A DNA stretch of 64,000 nt. It comes from Bacilli bacterium (GTDB lineage Bacteria; Bacillota; Bacilli; Paenibacillales; NBRC-103111). Within the stretch, counting starts at the first letter, position 1. The number at the start of each line of letters is the position of its first letter. The stretch covers positions 1-64,000 of the forward strand of contig JAQBPR010000227.1 in the NCBI GenBank assembly GCA_028287395.1, given 5' to 3'. This document shows positions 1 through 9,637 of the stretch, piece by piece. The notes beneath the pieces are model-generated. The model ran no database searches, was not told where the DNA came from, and saw only the letters and a list, made by a program, of their open reading frames with translations. Position numbers and translations under genes: made by a program.

Positions 1-3
1 GGC

Positions 4-116
4 ATATGAGGGATGTGCCTACGGCTGCTCTTGAAAACAAGTTTCCTTTATTAGAATAAGGTCGAAACTCATTTTCAAAGGCAGCGCGTAAACTCTCCGG
101 TCACATTCCCTCATAT
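4..116. repeat. Nested imperfect palindrome, about 113 nt
   Basis: Seen directly: outer arms 4-17 (ATATGAGGGATGTG) and 102-116 (CACATTCCCTCATAT) pair with one bulge. TACG at 20-23 pairs with CGTA at 87-90. GCTGCTCTTGAAAA (24-37) pairs with TTTTCAAAGGCAGC (72-85) with one mismatch and one wobble. AGTTTC (40-45) pairs with GAAACT (64-69). No gene in the track occupies it and no U-run follows it on either strand, so it is not a canonical terminator. It could be a MITE-like remnant or a structured RNA belonging to an upstream gene outside the window. The remaining bases up to the ppx start hold only the ppx promoter. Confidence 0.6.
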
Positions 117-208
117 ACTCTCCACCACTTATTAAACACACTCTTTAGAAAATAAACTTCGCTTTTTTCAGCAGATTTATCCATCGTTTCCGGAAATATA
201 AGAACATT

Positions 209-236
209 TTGAACATTCCAGAAATGATGGTAGAAT
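209..236 (+). promoter_or_regulatory. Putative sigma-A promoter of ppx
   Basis: TTGAAC (209-214) and TAGAAT (231-236) are separated by 16 bases and lie about 45 bases upstream of the ppx start codon. The match to the -35/-10 consensus is good. Confidence 0.55.
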
Positions 237-281
237 GTAGCTTAGCTTAATGACTTTTTAACCTTGTTACGGGAGGCCATC

Positions 282-1805
282 ATGACAGTCAACAAACGGA
301 TCGGCATTATTGACATTGGATCGAATTCAATTCGACTTGTAATTTACGAAGAAACTGAGCATGGTGCGCATCATGTGATTGATGAAAGCAAAGATTCCGC
401 TCGACTGAGCGAGAAAATAGGCGCTGACGGTATTTTAAAAGAAGAAGATCTTCGATTAATCGTGCAAACCTTGAATTTTTTTAAAAAAATATGCGAAGCC
501 AATCGCACCTCCAAAATTCGCGCCGTCGCAACAGCTGCTATACGCAACGCCAAAAACTCCACAGATATTTTAAGCTCTCTAAGCCAACATACTGGATTAA
601 ATATTGAACTGCTTAGCGGAGAGGAAGAAGCCCGCCTGGGTTTTCTTGGGATGATCCAATCGCTTGCTTTACAAGACGGTTTTCTCGTCGATATAGGCGG
701 CGGCAGTACAGAAGTTACTTTGTTTCGTGATCGCCGCATTGTACAAAGCGTTTCATTTCCGTTTGGTTCCGTAAACACAACGAAAAAGTATACGCGAAAC
801 GGTGATTTAGATTCGACCGATGCGAATCGTATTCAATCCCTTGTTGAACATGCATTGCACCAAAATTCGTGGCTTCTCGGTCATAAAAATCTACCTTTGG
901 TTGGTTTAGGCGGAACCATTCGCAGCATCTGCAAATTAGATCAAAAAACTAAAAAATATTCGCTTGCTTTAACCCATAACTATGATTTAGATGGGCAATC
1001 CCTTGATATATTGCTGCAGCAACTGCTCCATATGTCTGTAGATAATCGTAAAAAGGTAGAAGGCATGTCAAAGGATCGAGCCGATATTATTGTACCGGGT
1101 TTAATTATTCTGCAAACGGTGTTTCGTTTTATCGGCGCAAGTCATTATAAAATCAGCGGATCAGGCTTACGAGACGGACTTTATTATGAAACTGTTTTTC
1201 CCGATCAACCCGTCGTACTTGATGTCTTAAACAAGAGCGTGCGAAATCTCCTAGCCTTACATCCTTCTGTGCCCACTGAGCATGTGGAGCAAGTGAACCG
1301 ACTAGCGCTTAAGCTCTTTGATGATTTACGTGCCACCCATACGTTCGATGCACGATGCCGTGACTATTTAAACGTGGCTTCCCTGCTTTACCGAATTGGT
1401 GTTACTGTACTTTATTATGAATATTCCAAGCATACCTTTTACTTGATGGCGCATTCGCGCATTGACGGTCTCAGTCATCGTGAAATATTAATTTGCGCCT
1501 TTATTGCTTCCTACAAAAATAAAAATCGGACACGGAAAATGTTTTTGGAATATAAAGACATTTTGACCGAATCCGACTATGTATTAGTGCTTCAATTAGG
1601 GATGCTTTTACAGCTCGCGATCGCTTGCGATCGCAGTGAAACGCAGCCTATTCAACAATTAACTGCCCATGCGAACAAAAAGGGATTAGCGATTCATTTG
1701 GATTGCGTGCACTCGCCCGCAATTGAAATTCGTGAAGTGCAATCCCTGCAAAAAGAATTCAAAAAGGTTTGGGATTTGCAAATTTCACTTACTTCCACGA
1801 TTTAA
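282..1805 (+). CDS. ppx: Exopolyphosphatase, Ppx/GppA family
   Basis: Predicted to release orthophosphate from the ends of inorganic polyphosphate (or hydrolyse pppGpp, the activity of the GppA branch) in the cytoplasm. The product of 507 aa has the actin-like ASKHA signature: IDIGSNSIRLVIYE near the N-terminus, AVATAAIRNA, the phosphate-binding VDIGGGSTE and VGLGGTIRS, then an HD-like C-terminal half as in long Ppx proteins such as the E. coli enzyme of about 513 aa. The track begins at TTG 264, but ATG 282 is preferred because GGGAGG sits 5 bases before it. The last 17 bases overlap the end of the convergent ppk gene, so synthesis and breakdown enzymes sit side by side. Ppx versus GppA activity cannot be settled from sequence alone. 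Confidence 0.93.
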   Translation: MTVNKRIGIIDIGSNSIRLVIYEETEHGAHHVIDESKDSARLSEKIGADGILKEEDLRLIVQTLNFFKKICEANRTSKIRAVATAAIRNAKNSTDILSSLSQHTGLNIELLSGEEEARLGFLGMIQSLALQDGFLVDIGGGSTEVTLFRDRRIVQSVSFPFGSVNTTKKYTRNGDLDSTDANRIQSLVEHALHQNSWLLGHKNLPLVGLGGTIRSICKLDQKTKKYSLALTHNYDLDGQSLDILLQQLLHMSVDNRKKVEGMSKDRADIIVPGLIILQTVFRFIGASHYKISGSGLRDGLYYETVFPDQPVVLDVLNKSVRNLLALHPSVPTEHVEQVNRLALKLFDDLRATHTFDARCRDYLNVASLLYRIGVTVLYYEYSKHTFYLMAHSRIDGLSHREILICAFIASYKNKNRTRKMFLEYKDILTESDYVLVLQLGMLLQLAIACDRSETQPIQQLTAHANKKGLAIHLDCVHSPAIEIREVQSLQKEFKKVWDLQISLTSTI

Positions 1806-3837
1806 TATTCATCGCTTCAAACTGACTGCGGTAGGGTACCTCAGGATTAGTGGAGATATAATACATCCCATTCGATTGTAGATGCCTTGCTTTTACATTG
1901 TCGTTTAAACATATTTGCAGAATCAGATTGAGACTATGCCGAATGTGCTTGTCCAATACCGGACACATGAGTTCAATGCGGCGTGTTAAATTACGCGTCA
2001 TCCAATCTGCGCTGGACAACCAGATGGCAGGCTCCCCCGCATTCTCGAAATAAAATATTCGCGAATGCTCCAGAAATCGATCCACAATACTGCGCACTGT
2101 AATATTCTCGCTTAATCCTGCTACTCCAGGGCGCAAGCAGCATACCCCGCGTACGATCAAGTCGATTTTCACCCCCGCTTGTGAAGCGGCGTACAGCTCA
2201 TCAATCATTTCTTGATTCGATAGCGAATTCATTTTGGCAATAATCCTAGCAGGCTTACCTGCGAGAGCATGTTTGGCTTCTACGCGAATAATTTCAAACA
2301 GCTTCTGCTTCATATCCGTAGGCGCAACTCCGAAAGCCTGCAAGTGTTGAGGAGCCGAATAACCGGTAATTTCATTAAACAAGGAAGAAGCATCTTCGCC
2401 AATCGTTGGATGACAGGTGAATAAACCAACATCCGTATATAATTTAGCTGTATTATCGTTGTAATTTCCGGTACCTACATGCACATATCTTCGCAAGCCG
2501 TCATGTTCCTGCCGAACAACCAACGTAATTTTAGCATGCGTTTTTAAACCTACAAGACCATAGACGACATGACATCCCGATTTTTCCAATTTTCTCGCCC
2601 AAGCAATATTGCGCTCCTCATCAAATCGAGCTTTCAATTCCACCAGAACCGTAACTTGCTTCCCGGATTCAGCAGCTCTCGCTAACGATTGAATGAGCTC
2701 CGATTGACCGCTCACACGATACAATGTCATTTTAATCGCTAATACTGCAGGATCGTCCGCAGCCTGTCCTATAAAGTCGCTGACCGCTTCGAATGATTCG
2801 AATGGATGGTAAATTAAAACATCCTTATGCCGTAAAACATTGAAAAAGTCATCTGTATCGGCAAATTCTTGGGGATAAACCGATTCAATCTCCGCAAAGC
2901 GCAAATGATCATATCCAATAAGCGAACCCGAAAGCTTCATTAGATAACTAAGATCAATCGGTCCGTCGATTTCAAATACATTTTCCTCTATCTCGAATTC
3001 TTCCTTTAACATGGCAAGCGCATAAGGATGCATGCCTTTTTTCACTTCCAAACGAATGGGCGAGCCCCAACGGCGACGACGAAGCTCCTTTTCAATTTCT
3101 TCAAGCAGATCCTCAGCGCCCTCTTCATTGAGTGTTAAGTCCGCATTGCGCGTCACGCGGAAGCCGTGTACAGCAATCGGAATATAGCCACTAAACAGCG
3201 TTTGAATATGCTGTTCTATTAAATCCTCTAATAAAATAAACTCTTGCTTTTTACTATTCGCTCGCATGGGAACGCGCACAAGACGAGATAAATTGGACGG
3301 AACCTGAACAATCGCAAAATAAGGTTCGTCCTCCGGGTCATCGCCTTCTTTTAACAGCAGGGTCGCCAAATATAAAGATTGATTATGTACTAATGGAAAC
3401 GGCCGGCTTTGATCAACAGCCATCGGGGTCAAAACCGGAAAAATAATATCATGAAAATAGGTATCCATTTGTTTTCTTTGATTAAGCGTCAATTCATCGT
3501 AAGAAGCAAATAAAATCCCCTCTTTAGATAACTGCCTGCTGATTTCACGAAACGTTTTATACTGCTCGGCTACCATTCGCGAGGTTCTTTTCATAATGCG
3601 CTTAATTAAGCCTGAAGGCATGTACCCTGTAAAATCTTTTTTGATGTATCCTGCTTTCAGTTGATCCATGATCCCGGCATAGCGAACACTCATAAACTCA
3701 TCCAAATTGGTTGAAACGATCGATAAAAACTTGACCCTTTCCAACAGTGGGGTTGCTGCATATTGAGCTTCTTCAAGAACACGCCAATTAAATTCAATCC
3801 AGCTCAAATCGCGATTTAAATAATTCGATGTACTCAT
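1789..3837 (-). CDS. ppk: Polyphosphate kinase 1
   Basis: Transfers the gamma phosphate of ATP reversibly onto polyphosphate chains. The product of 682 aa has normal Ppk1 length and domain order: N-terminal helical domain, head domain, and two PLD-like C-terminal domains. The histidine in LKTHAKITL (about residue 434) matches the autophosphorylated His435 of E. coli Ppk, and FLEHSRIFYF carries a second conserved histidine (about residue 591; His592 in E. coli). The start codon follows GGAGG. The gene is convergent with ppx and overlaps it by 17 bases. A run of four 11-bp-spaced TTTACA-like hexamers upstream suggests PhoP control under phosphate starvation (inference). Confidence 0.97.
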   Translation of the reverse strand: MSTSNYLNRDLSWIEFNWRVLEEAQYAATPLLERVKFLSIVSTNLDEFMSVRYAGIMDQLKAGYIKKDFTGYMPSGLIKRIMKRTSRMVAEQYKTFREISRQLSKEGILFASYDELTLNQRKQMDTYFHDIIFPVLTPMAVDQSRPFPLVHNQSLYLATLLLKEGDDPEDEPYFAIVQVPSNLSRLVRVPMRANSKKQEFILLEDLIEQHIQTLFSGYIPIAVHGFRVTRNADLTLNEEGAEDLLEEIEKELRRRRWGSPIRLEVKKGMHPYALAMLKEEFEIEENVFEIDGPIDLSYLMKLSGSLIGYDHLRFAEIESVYPQEFADTDDFFNVLRHKDVLIYHPFESFEAVSDFIGQAADDPAVLAIKMTLYRVSGQSELIQSLARAAESGKQVTVLVELKARFDEERNIAWARKLEKSGCHVVYGLVGLKTHAKITLVVRQEHDGLRRYVHVGTGNYNDNTAKLYTDVGLFTCHPTIGEDASSLFNEITGYSAPQHLQAFGVAPTDMKQKLFEIIRVEAKHALAGKPARIIAKMNSLSNQEMIDELYAASQAGVKIDLIVRGVCCLRPGVAGLSENITVRSIVDRFLEHSRIFYFENAGEPAIWLSSADWMTRNLTRRIELMCPVLDKHIRHSLNLILQICLNDNVKARHLQSNGMYYISTNPEVPYRSQFEAMNIKSWK

Positions 3838-3866
3838 AGCGCCTCCGTTTAACTTGACTCCATTTT

Positions 3867-3920
3867 AGTATGAAGCGGCATTGTTATCTTTGTATAAATG
3901 GTTTGTAAATGGTTTGTAAA
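3867..3920 (-). promoter_or_regulatory. Putative PhoP box and -10 element upstream of ppk
   Basis: Read on the minus strand, hexamers TTTACA, TTTACA, TTTATA and ATAACA start exactly every 11 bases (plus-strand positions 3915-3920, 3904-3909, 3893-3898, 3882-3887). Nine bases further on is CATACT (3867-3872), a plausible -10. This matches the known Bacillus PhoP box of TT(A/C/T)A(C/T)A repeats placed upstream of the -10. The ppk start codon is 29 bases beyond the -10. Confidence 0.7.
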
Positions 3921-4030
3921 CTTTATTGAATGTGTTTATTAATATTCAAAATAAACAACTTTGATTTCAGACTTGCATCATCTCATGTTACAATAGGGCT
4001 ATCACGTTTACTAGCGGAAGGATGAAGCAT

Positions 4031-5164
4031 TTGGATAAAATGATGCAAAAACAATGGTTGCGGGGCATATATGTTTTCTTCATCTTGATTCTAATCGCGA
4101 TCGTCCTTTATTACGTTGTGCCTTTGGTCTATCCATTTCTTTTCGGCTGGGTCATTGCTTACATTCTAAATCCTTTAGTTAATCTGCTTCACAAAAAAGC
4201 CAAACTACCGCGTTTATTAGCTACACTGATCTCATTACTCGTATTTTTTGCGTTAGCGGGTTTAATTATAACGACATTAACGATTAATATCATCGGAGAA
4301 ATCGGGTCATTATCTCAAACGATTCAGAATAATATCGACAGCTGGAGAGAGCAATTTATTCAATACATAAATTCGGACAGTATTCAAAAAATAGTCACAC
4401 AGTTGAACACATTTTATCAAGAAAACCCACAATATCAGAATACCATTAACGCGAACTTGAATTCAACGGCAACTACACTGGCCAGTATCGGTTCTTCTCT
4501 TGTAACTATGGTTTTTAATCTTATGGTTAATTTCATTGTTTCCTTACCGAGATTCGCCACTTTAAGTATTATCGGCTTGCTCGCCGCTTTCTTCATCAGT
4601 AAGGATTGGTACAAATTATTAGCTAAAGCAGCGGATTTTTTTTCAGAAAACACACGAAAAGCTACACGCGCCATCTGGAACGACTTACAGAAAGCTTTGT
4701 TCGGTTACATCCGTGCACAATTAATCCTCATAACCATAACCGCCATCGTCGTACTAATCGGACTCATCATATTAAATGTTAAATACGCCATTACCATTAG
4801 CGTATTGATTGGTCTATGCGATTTGATGCCTTATTTGGGAACAGGAACCTTTATGATTCCTTGGATTATTTTCCTTTTTATTCAGCATAATCTATATTTA
4901 GGCATTGGACTCTCCATATTATACGGGATTATTTTAGTGGCCAGGCAAACCTTTGAACCGAAAGTGCTCGCATCCAGTGTTGGTTTAGATCCTTTAGCCA
5001 CATTAATTGCCATGTTTGTTGGTTTAAAATTATTTGGTGTGCTGGGTTTAGTGATTGGGCCAGTTACATTGATTATTTTGACCGCTTTTCATAAAGCTAA
5101 CGTTTTTCGCGATATTCGTAATTATGTTATGCATGGATCGATTCAAGATAAAATACAACTATAA
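4031..5164 (+). CDS. ytvI: AI-2E/YtvI family sporulation membrane protein
   Basis: A polytopic membrane protein of the AI-2E (PerM-like) transporter family; in Bacillus the YtvI members are sporulation membrane proteins. It shows about eight hydrophobic segments: a hairpin near residues 15-55, one near 65-90, a long non-hydrophobic stretch rich in N, Q and S (about 95-150), and a C-terminal bundle with LCDLMPYLGTG and a terminal VLGLVIGPV segment typical of the family. The ATG at 4022 abuts GGAAGG (4016-4021) with no spacing, so the in-frame TTG at 4031, with 9 bases of spacing, is the better start. Its position next to pyk-accA-accD matches ytvI in Bacillus. Substrate unknown. Confidence 0.8.
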   Translation: MDKMMQKQWLRGIYVFFILILIAIVLYYVVPLVYPFLFGWVIAYILNPLVNLLHKKAKLPRLLATLISLLVFFALAGLIITTLTINIIGEIGSLSQTIQNNIDSWREQFIQYINSDSIQKIVTQLNTFYQENPQYQNTINANLNSTATTLASIGSSLVTMVFNLMVNFIVSLPRFATLSIIGLLAAFFISKDWYKLLAKAADFFSENTRKATRAIWNDLQKALFGYIRAQLILITITAIVVLIGLIILNVKYAITISVLIGLCDLMPYLGTGTFMIPWIIFLFIQHNLYLGIGLSILYGIILVARQTFEPKVLASSVGLDPLATLIAMFVGLKLFGVLGLVIGPVTLIILTAFHKANVFRDIRNYVMHGSIQDKIQL

Positions 5165-5626
5165 CCCTTTGATGATTTGAAAAAGATCGGGTGCCATTTT
5201 ATCGATACGAATCGGCTTCCAAGATGGATTAACCCAAACGTGACGTGACATTCCGCTCACTAGCAATTCACCCTGCGGCTCCAGCGCATCCGTTAGTTGG
5301 ACGGGATTTGCATGCTGCTCCGTTTTGTTAAACCTGCGAATTTCACTTGCAAATTGAAGCCTTACGTTAGAAAATTCAATCATCTTCGTGTAAATAATAA
5401 TTTGATCGTCGTAACGAGCGGGCAGCCTAAATTTGATCTCCGCATCTGTCAGAGGCAGAAGCATTCCTCTTTCCTCCAGCTCTTGATAGGTTATTCCTTT
5501 TGCACGAATCCACTCCGTCCGTCCAATCTCAAACCAATTTAAATAATTCACATGGTAAACTACTCCCATCTGATCTGTTTCGCTGTATCTTACCCTTAGT
5601 TCATGGCAAGTCCAATTATCGCTCAT
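5159..5626 (-). CDS. Acyl-CoA thioesterase, YbgC/4-hydroxybenzoyl-CoA thioesterase type
   Basis: A single hotdog-fold protein of 155 aa. The N-terminal motif RYSETDQMGVVYHVNYLNWFE contains the catalytic Asp (about residue 18) and the HxNY segment that define the YbgC/FadM group, which hydrolyses acyl-CoA thioesters in the cytoplasm. The start follows GGAGG. It overlaps the end of ytvI by 6 bases on the opposite strand and lies downstream of pyk, but a terminator between them suggests separate transcription. The natural acyl substrate cannot be inferred. Confidence 0.85.
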   Translation of the reverse strand: MSDNWTCHELRVRYSETDQMGVVYHVNYLNWFEIGRTEWIRAKGITYQELEERGMLLPLTDAEIKFRLPARYDDQIIIYTKMIEFSNVRLQFASEIRRFNKTEQHANPVQLTDALEPQGELLVSGMSRHVWVNPSWKPIRIDKMAPDLFQIIKGL

Positions 5627-5664
5627 CTGATTTCCTCCATATGTTTAAACAGCTTATCTTAAAT

Positions 5665-5700
5665 TAAAAAAAGCAAAGCAGACCTTGCATCTGCTTCGCT
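5665..5700 (-). terminator. Intrinsic terminator after pyk
   Basis: On the minus strand AGCGAAGCAGA pairs with TCTGCTTTGCT (one wobble), followed directly by a T run (A run at 5665-5671 on the plus strand). It lies just downstream of the pyk stop codon and should end the accD-accA-pyk transcript. Confidence 0.8.
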
Positions 5701-5728
5701 CCCGTACGTTTTGTTAAAGGAAAGCAAT

Positions 5729-7483
5729 CTACATTACTTTAGCTTTGCCTGAGTAGATCACACCAACCTCAGGATAAATCGAAACCTCTGTGCCATCTTT
5801 AAGCAATTCCAAAACACGATCCACTCCGACAATAACCGGAATTCCTAAGCTTAAACCTACTACTGCAGCATGGGAAGTAATCCCGCCCGTTTCAGTAATG
5901 ACTGCAGATGCGCGTTCAAATGCCGGCATATAATCTTTATCTGTGGAAATTGTAACCAGAATCGCTCCATCTGTCATCTTACGAATCGCTTCCTCAGGTG
6001 TTCTAGCAACTACTATATGACCATTAGCGCTTGTTGTGCCAATCCCTTGTCCTTTGGCGATCATTTCACCCACATGATGTACTTTAATCAAATTCGTAGT
6101 TCCTGAGCGCCCTACAGGAACACCTGCCGTAATAATAACGATATCCCCTAGGCGAACATATCCTGCGTTCATAACACTGTCTACTGCAAGCTCAAACATA
6201 TGATCCGTGGTCTCAGCTTTTACCCCTAGAATCGGAATAACTCCCCAGATTAAAGCAAGGCGACGCATCGAGCCTTCATTCGGTGTGACAGCAAAAATAG
6301 GCGATTTTGGACGGTATTTGGATACCATACGTGCCGTATATCCGCTTTCTGTCGAGGTTATAATGGCTTTCGCCTGTAAATCCAAAGCACAGTTTGCTAC
6401 AGATTGGCTAATTGACTCTGTAACGGAGATTTGCTGCGCTTGGCTTTGTCTATTCAGAATTTCACGATAATCCAAAGCCGATTCAGCACGTTCAGCAATG
6501 CGCGACATCGTTTCTAAAGATTCTAAAGGATATTTGCCTGCCGCTGTTTCGCCTGACAACATGATCGCATCTGAACCATCAAAAATCGCGTTTGCCACGT
6601 CGCTTGCTTCTGCACGTGTTGGACGGGGATTACGTTGCATCGAATCTAACATTTGGGTAGCTGTAATAACAGGTTTACCTACATGGTTGCACTTTTTGAT
6701 CATTTGCTTCTGCACCAAAGGCACTTCTTCAGCAGGGATTTCCACACCTAAATCACCGCGCGCTACCATCAAACCATCCGATACTTCAAGAATTTCATTG
6801 AGGTTGTCTACACCTTCCTGATTTTCAATTTTCGAGATAATTTGAATATGAGAAGCATTATGTTTTTCTAGCAATTGACGAATTTCCAATACATCGCTTG
6901 CTTTTCTGACAAAAGATGCTGCAATAAAATCGATGCCTTGCTCGATACCGAAAACAATATCGTTGGCATCTTTCTCAGTAATACCTGGCAATGTAATTCT
7001 TACGCCTGGTGCGTTTACACCGCGTCTGCTTTTGATTTGACCGCCATTAATGATGATACAATCAATCTCCGTGCCTCTTACACCTACAACACTTAGTCCA
7101 ATTAAACCATCATCGATCAAAATAGTTGAACCGATGTGCACATCTTTTGGCAAATCTTGATAGGTTACGGAAAGCCGGTGTTTGTCGCCTAAAATATCTT
7201 CAGTCGTGAGTACAATGTGCTCGTCCTGAATCAATTCGATCGGCTCTTCTTTTAATTTCCCTGTTCGAATTTCCGGACCTTTAGTATCGAGCAAAATCGC
7301 TACCGTTTTGCCAAGCTCCGCGCATGCTTTGCGAATATTAATAATTCGATTACCATGCTCTTCAAAATCACCATGTGAAAAATTAAGTCTTGCCACATTC
7401 ATTCCGGCTGAGATCAGCTTTTTCAACATTTCCAACGATTCACTTGCAGGTCCAATCGTACAAACAATTTTTGCCTTACGCAT
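5729..7483 (-). CDS. pyk: Pyruvate kinase with C-terminal PEP-utilizer domain
   Basis: Converts phosphoenolpyruvate and ADP into pyruvate and ATP. The product has 584 aa: a catalytic TIM barrel ([12 protein letters not shown] at the start, [11 protein letters not shown], the substrate Lys region [13 protein letters not shown] and [12 protein letters not shown], then ATQMLDSM), the allosteric C domain, and an extra C-terminal domain of about 110 aa with [12 protein letters not shown], the phosphohistidine-type swivelling domain found in Bacillus pyruvate kinases. The start follows AGGAGG and overlaps the end of accA by 8 bases, so the genes are translationally linked. This ties pyruvate supply to malonyl-CoA synthesis. 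Very secure. Confidence 0.98.
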   Translation of the reverse strand: MRKAKIVCTIGPASESLEMLKKLISAGMNVARLNFSHGDFEEHGNRIINIRKACAELGKTVAILLDTKGPEIRTGKLKEEPIELIQDEHIVLTTEDILGDKHRLSVTYQDLPKDVHIGSTILIDDGLIGLSVVGVRGTEIDCIIINGGQIKSRRGVNAPGVRITLPGITEKDANDIVFGIEQGIDFIAASFVRKASDVLEIRQLLEKHNASHIQIISKIENQEGVDNLNEILEVSDGLMVARGDLGVEIPAEEVPLVQKQMIKKCNHVGKPVITATQMLDSMQRNPRPTRAEASDVANAIFDGSDAIMLSGETAAGKYPLESLETMSRIAERAESALDYREILNRQSQAQQISVTESISQSVANCALDLQAKAIITSTESGYTARMVSKYRPKSPIFAVTPNEGSMRRLALIWGVIPILGVKAETTDHMFELAVDSVMNAGYVRLGDIVIITAGVPVGRSGTTNLIKVHHVGEMIAKGQGIGTTSANGHIVVARTPEEAIRKMTDGAILVTISTDKDYMPAFERASAVITETGGITSHAAVVGLSLGIPVIVGVDRVLELLKDGTEVSIYPEVGVIYSGKAKVM

Positions 7484-8450
7484 GGTTCTGTCCTCCTGAT
7501 AGGGCTACTGTGCCTATCTCTCTAAATTTATGAAAGCGGTGTTCCCGCAGTTCAAACTCGTTTAATTTTTGCAGCTCCTGCAAATGCTTCCAGAGAGCCC
7601 CTTGAATCGCTTGCACTTGCTGCTCTACATCACGATGAGCGCCGCCTCTAGGTTCAGGAACGATATCATCAATAACGCCCAATGATAAAATATCCTGCGC
7701 AGTAATTTTCATTCTCTCCGCTGCTAATAACGATTTGGAAGCGTCCTTGTACAGAATAGAGGCTGCCCCTTCGGGAGAAATTACAGCATATATAGCATGC
7801 TCCAACATAAGAACACGATTTCCTACGCCAAGTGCCAAAGCACCGCCGCTGCCGCCTTCCCCGATCACAACACAAATAATCGGTACACCGAAGGATGACA
7901 TTTCACGCAAATTCCGCGCAATGGCTTCTGCTTGACCTCTTTCCTCGGCAGCAGCACCTGGATAGGCACCCGCTACATCGATAAAAGTAATAATCGGCCG
8001 CTTGAATTTATTCGCCTGCTGCATTAAGCGTAATGCTTTACGAAATCCTTCCGGATGCGGCATCCCAAAATTACGGGCAATATTATCCTTGGTATCTTTC
8101 CCTTTTTGATGTCCTACGACCGTAACGGAAACCCCGTTAAACTTCGCGACTCCACCGACAATCGCCAAATCGTCGCCATACAATCGATCTCCATGAAATT
8201 CAATAAAATCGCTAAAAATAGCTTGAATGTAATCTAATGTTGTCGGTCGTTGCGGAAACTTAGCAATCTGAATTTTATGCTGCACGGTCAGATTATCGTA
8301 AATTTCATCTTCCAACTGCAAATATCTTTCTTCCAAACGAGCAATTTCATCTTTAAAATCGATTTTTTTATCTAAACCGAATTTGATCAATTCGTCGATT
8401 TTACTGCGAAGCTCAGCAAGAGGCTGTTCAAACGGCAATTCAACTGCCAT
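7476..8450 (-). CDS. accA: Acetyl-CoA carboxylase carboxyltransferase subunit alpha
   Basis: With AccD it moves the carboxyl group from carboxybiotin to acetyl-CoA, making malonyl-CoA for fatty-acid synthesis. The product of 324 aa has normal length, a coiled N-terminal segment (residues 10-50) and a crotonase-like domain with the glycine-rich oxyanion segment [18 protein letters not shown] and [11 protein letters not shown]. An AAGGAGG site precedes the start. The gene overlaps accD by 11 bases upstream and pyk by 8 bases downstream, one transcription unit. Confidence 0.98.
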   Translation of the reverse strand: MAVELPFEQPLAELRSKIDELIKFGLDKKIDFKDEIARLEERYLQLEDEIYDNLTVQHKIQIAKFPQRPTTLDYIQAIFSDFIEFHGDRLYGDDLAIVGGVAKFNGVSVTVVGHQKGKDTKDNIARNFGMPHPEGFRKALRLMQQANKFKRPIITFIDVAGAYPGAAAEERGQAEAIARNLREMSSFGVPIICVVIGEGGSGGALALGVGNRVLMLEHAIYAVISPEGAASILYKDASKSLLAAERMKITAQDILSLGVIDDIVPEPRGGAHRDVEQQVQAIQGALWKHLQELQKLNEFELREHRFHKFREIGTVALSGGQNHA

Positions 8451-9315
8451 TGGAAATGACCTCCTTCACGGTGTGTATATCTAGAATTTTAGTTAAAGTA
8501 GCTCTCATATCTCGACGATGAACAACTTTATCTAATTGTCCATGCTTCAAATTAAATTCTGCGGTTTGAAAATTATCCGGCAGCTTTTGACGAATGGTCT
8601 GTTCAATGACACGACGACCCGCAAATCCAATGGTTGCGCCTGGTTCTGCAATAATAATATCACCCAGCATCGCAAAGCTGGCACTGACGCCGCCTAATGT
8701 TGGATCGGTCATCACGGAGATATAAAGGCCGCCTTGCTCTTGAAATTTCGCCAAAACCGCACTCGTTTTCGCCATTTGCATCAAAGCCAGGATGCTTTCT
8801 TGCATTCTCGCTCCCGCAGATGTGGAGAAGATGATCAACGGATATTGCTTTTGGATTGCCATTTCAATCGCTCGAGCAATTTTTTCTCCCACAACGCTAC
8901 CAAGCGTTCCGGTGAAAAATTCAAAGCTCATTACCCCAAAAACAACAGGAAACCCGCCAATTGTACCCTCGCCTGTAATAACGCCATCATTAAAACCTGT
9001 TTTCTCCATGGCCTGAGCGATTTTCTCCTCATAACCGGGGAAATCTAGTGGATTCTGCGAAATCATATCCGCATCATATTCAAATAAACGTCCCTCATCT
9101 AAAGTCATTTGAATCCGTTCAGCACCGTTTAAAACAAAATGATAGCCGCAAGATGAACATACTTTTAAGCTTTTTTCCAGTTCCATACTGAATTGAATCG
9201 TCGAGCATTTGGGGCATTTGTTCATTAATCCTTCGGGAATTTCGCGCTTGGTTCTTTCCGATGGAATCGTAGCGTATTTACGTTTTTTCTGAAATATATC
9301 CATGAATGATGACAC
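8440..9315 (-). CDS. accD: Acetyl-CoA carboxylase carboxyltransferase subunit beta
   Basis: Partner of AccA in malonyl-CoA formation. The product of 291 aa has an N-terminal four-cysteine zinc ribbon (Cys34, Cys37, Cys53, Cys56; CPKC and CSSC) followed by the carboxyltransferase fold with [11 protein letters not shown] and the oxyanion segment [11 protein letters not shown]. The start is probably GTG 9315, which has AGGTG 5 bases upstream; an in-frame ATG four codons later is possible. First gene of the accD-accA-pyk unit, with about 40 bases between it and the small protein upstream. Confidence 0.98.
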   Translation of the reverse strand: MSSFMDIFQKKRKYATIPSERTKREIPEGLMNKCPKCSTIQFSMELEKSLKVCSSCGYHFVLNGAERIQMTLDEGRLFEYDADMISQNPLDFPGYEEKIAQAMEKTGFNDGVITGEGTIGGFPVVFGVMSFEFFTGTLGSVVGEKIARAIEMAIQKQYPLIIFSTSAGARMQESILALMQMAKTSAVLAKFQEQGGLYISVMTDPTLGGVSASFAMLGDIIIAEPGATIGFAGRRVIEQTIRQKLPDNFQTAEFNLKHGQLDKVVHRRDMRATLTKILDIHTVKEVISNGS

Positions 9316-9356
9316 TTTGACACCTCACCAGGCGTTATTTTCATAAGGGCGTTTCT

Positions 9357-9545
9357 TTATCTATGTAAAATGGAATTGAGCACCTCTTGTACTTCTTCCA
9401 GTTCACCTGCAGGGACCAATATTTCGAACTGATTTTTAGTCAGATTAATTGCACGAATGCGTACAAGAAAGCCTTCTTCAGTTAGTTTCTGCTTTATACG
9501 CTCGGCGATTTTCGCCGTAGGAGCAATATAAATGACTGTCCACAT
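9357..9545 (-). CDS. Small cytoplasmic protein, 62 aa, DUF2007-like
   Basis: Only the part from ATG 9545 looks real: AGGGGG lies 9 bases upstream, while the longer ORF in the track has no ribosome site. The product begins MWTVIYIAPTAKIAERIK, a beta-alpha start followed by an LVRIRAINL strand and a VPAGELEEVQEVLN helix, which resembles the small DUF2007-type putative signal-transducing proteins with a ferredoxin-like fold. That assignment is from memory of the pattern and is only moderately sure. It sits between dnaE and accD on the same strand and may be co-transcribed with either. Confidence 0.7.
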   Translation of the reverse strand: MWTVIYIAPTAKIAERIKQKLTEEGFLVRIRAINLTKNQFEILVPAGELEEVQEVLNSILHR

Positions 9546-9637
9546 GCAAAATAACCCCCTGATCATAGCTTTTTTAGTCGACACAATGATTAATGATATC
9601 ACAATTACGCTTTTAATCGCAACAAAGGAAGTCCGAT

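Noticed and set aside
60-116. Possible c-di-GMP (GEMM) riboswitch, because GCGTAAACTCTCCGG resembles part of its core
   Set aside because: The other conserved GEMM blocks are missing and the region is explained better by the nested palindrome.
371-778. 135-aa minus-strand ORF inside ppx
   Set aside because: It is fully antisense to a well-supported gene, has no ribosome site and gives no recognisable protein.
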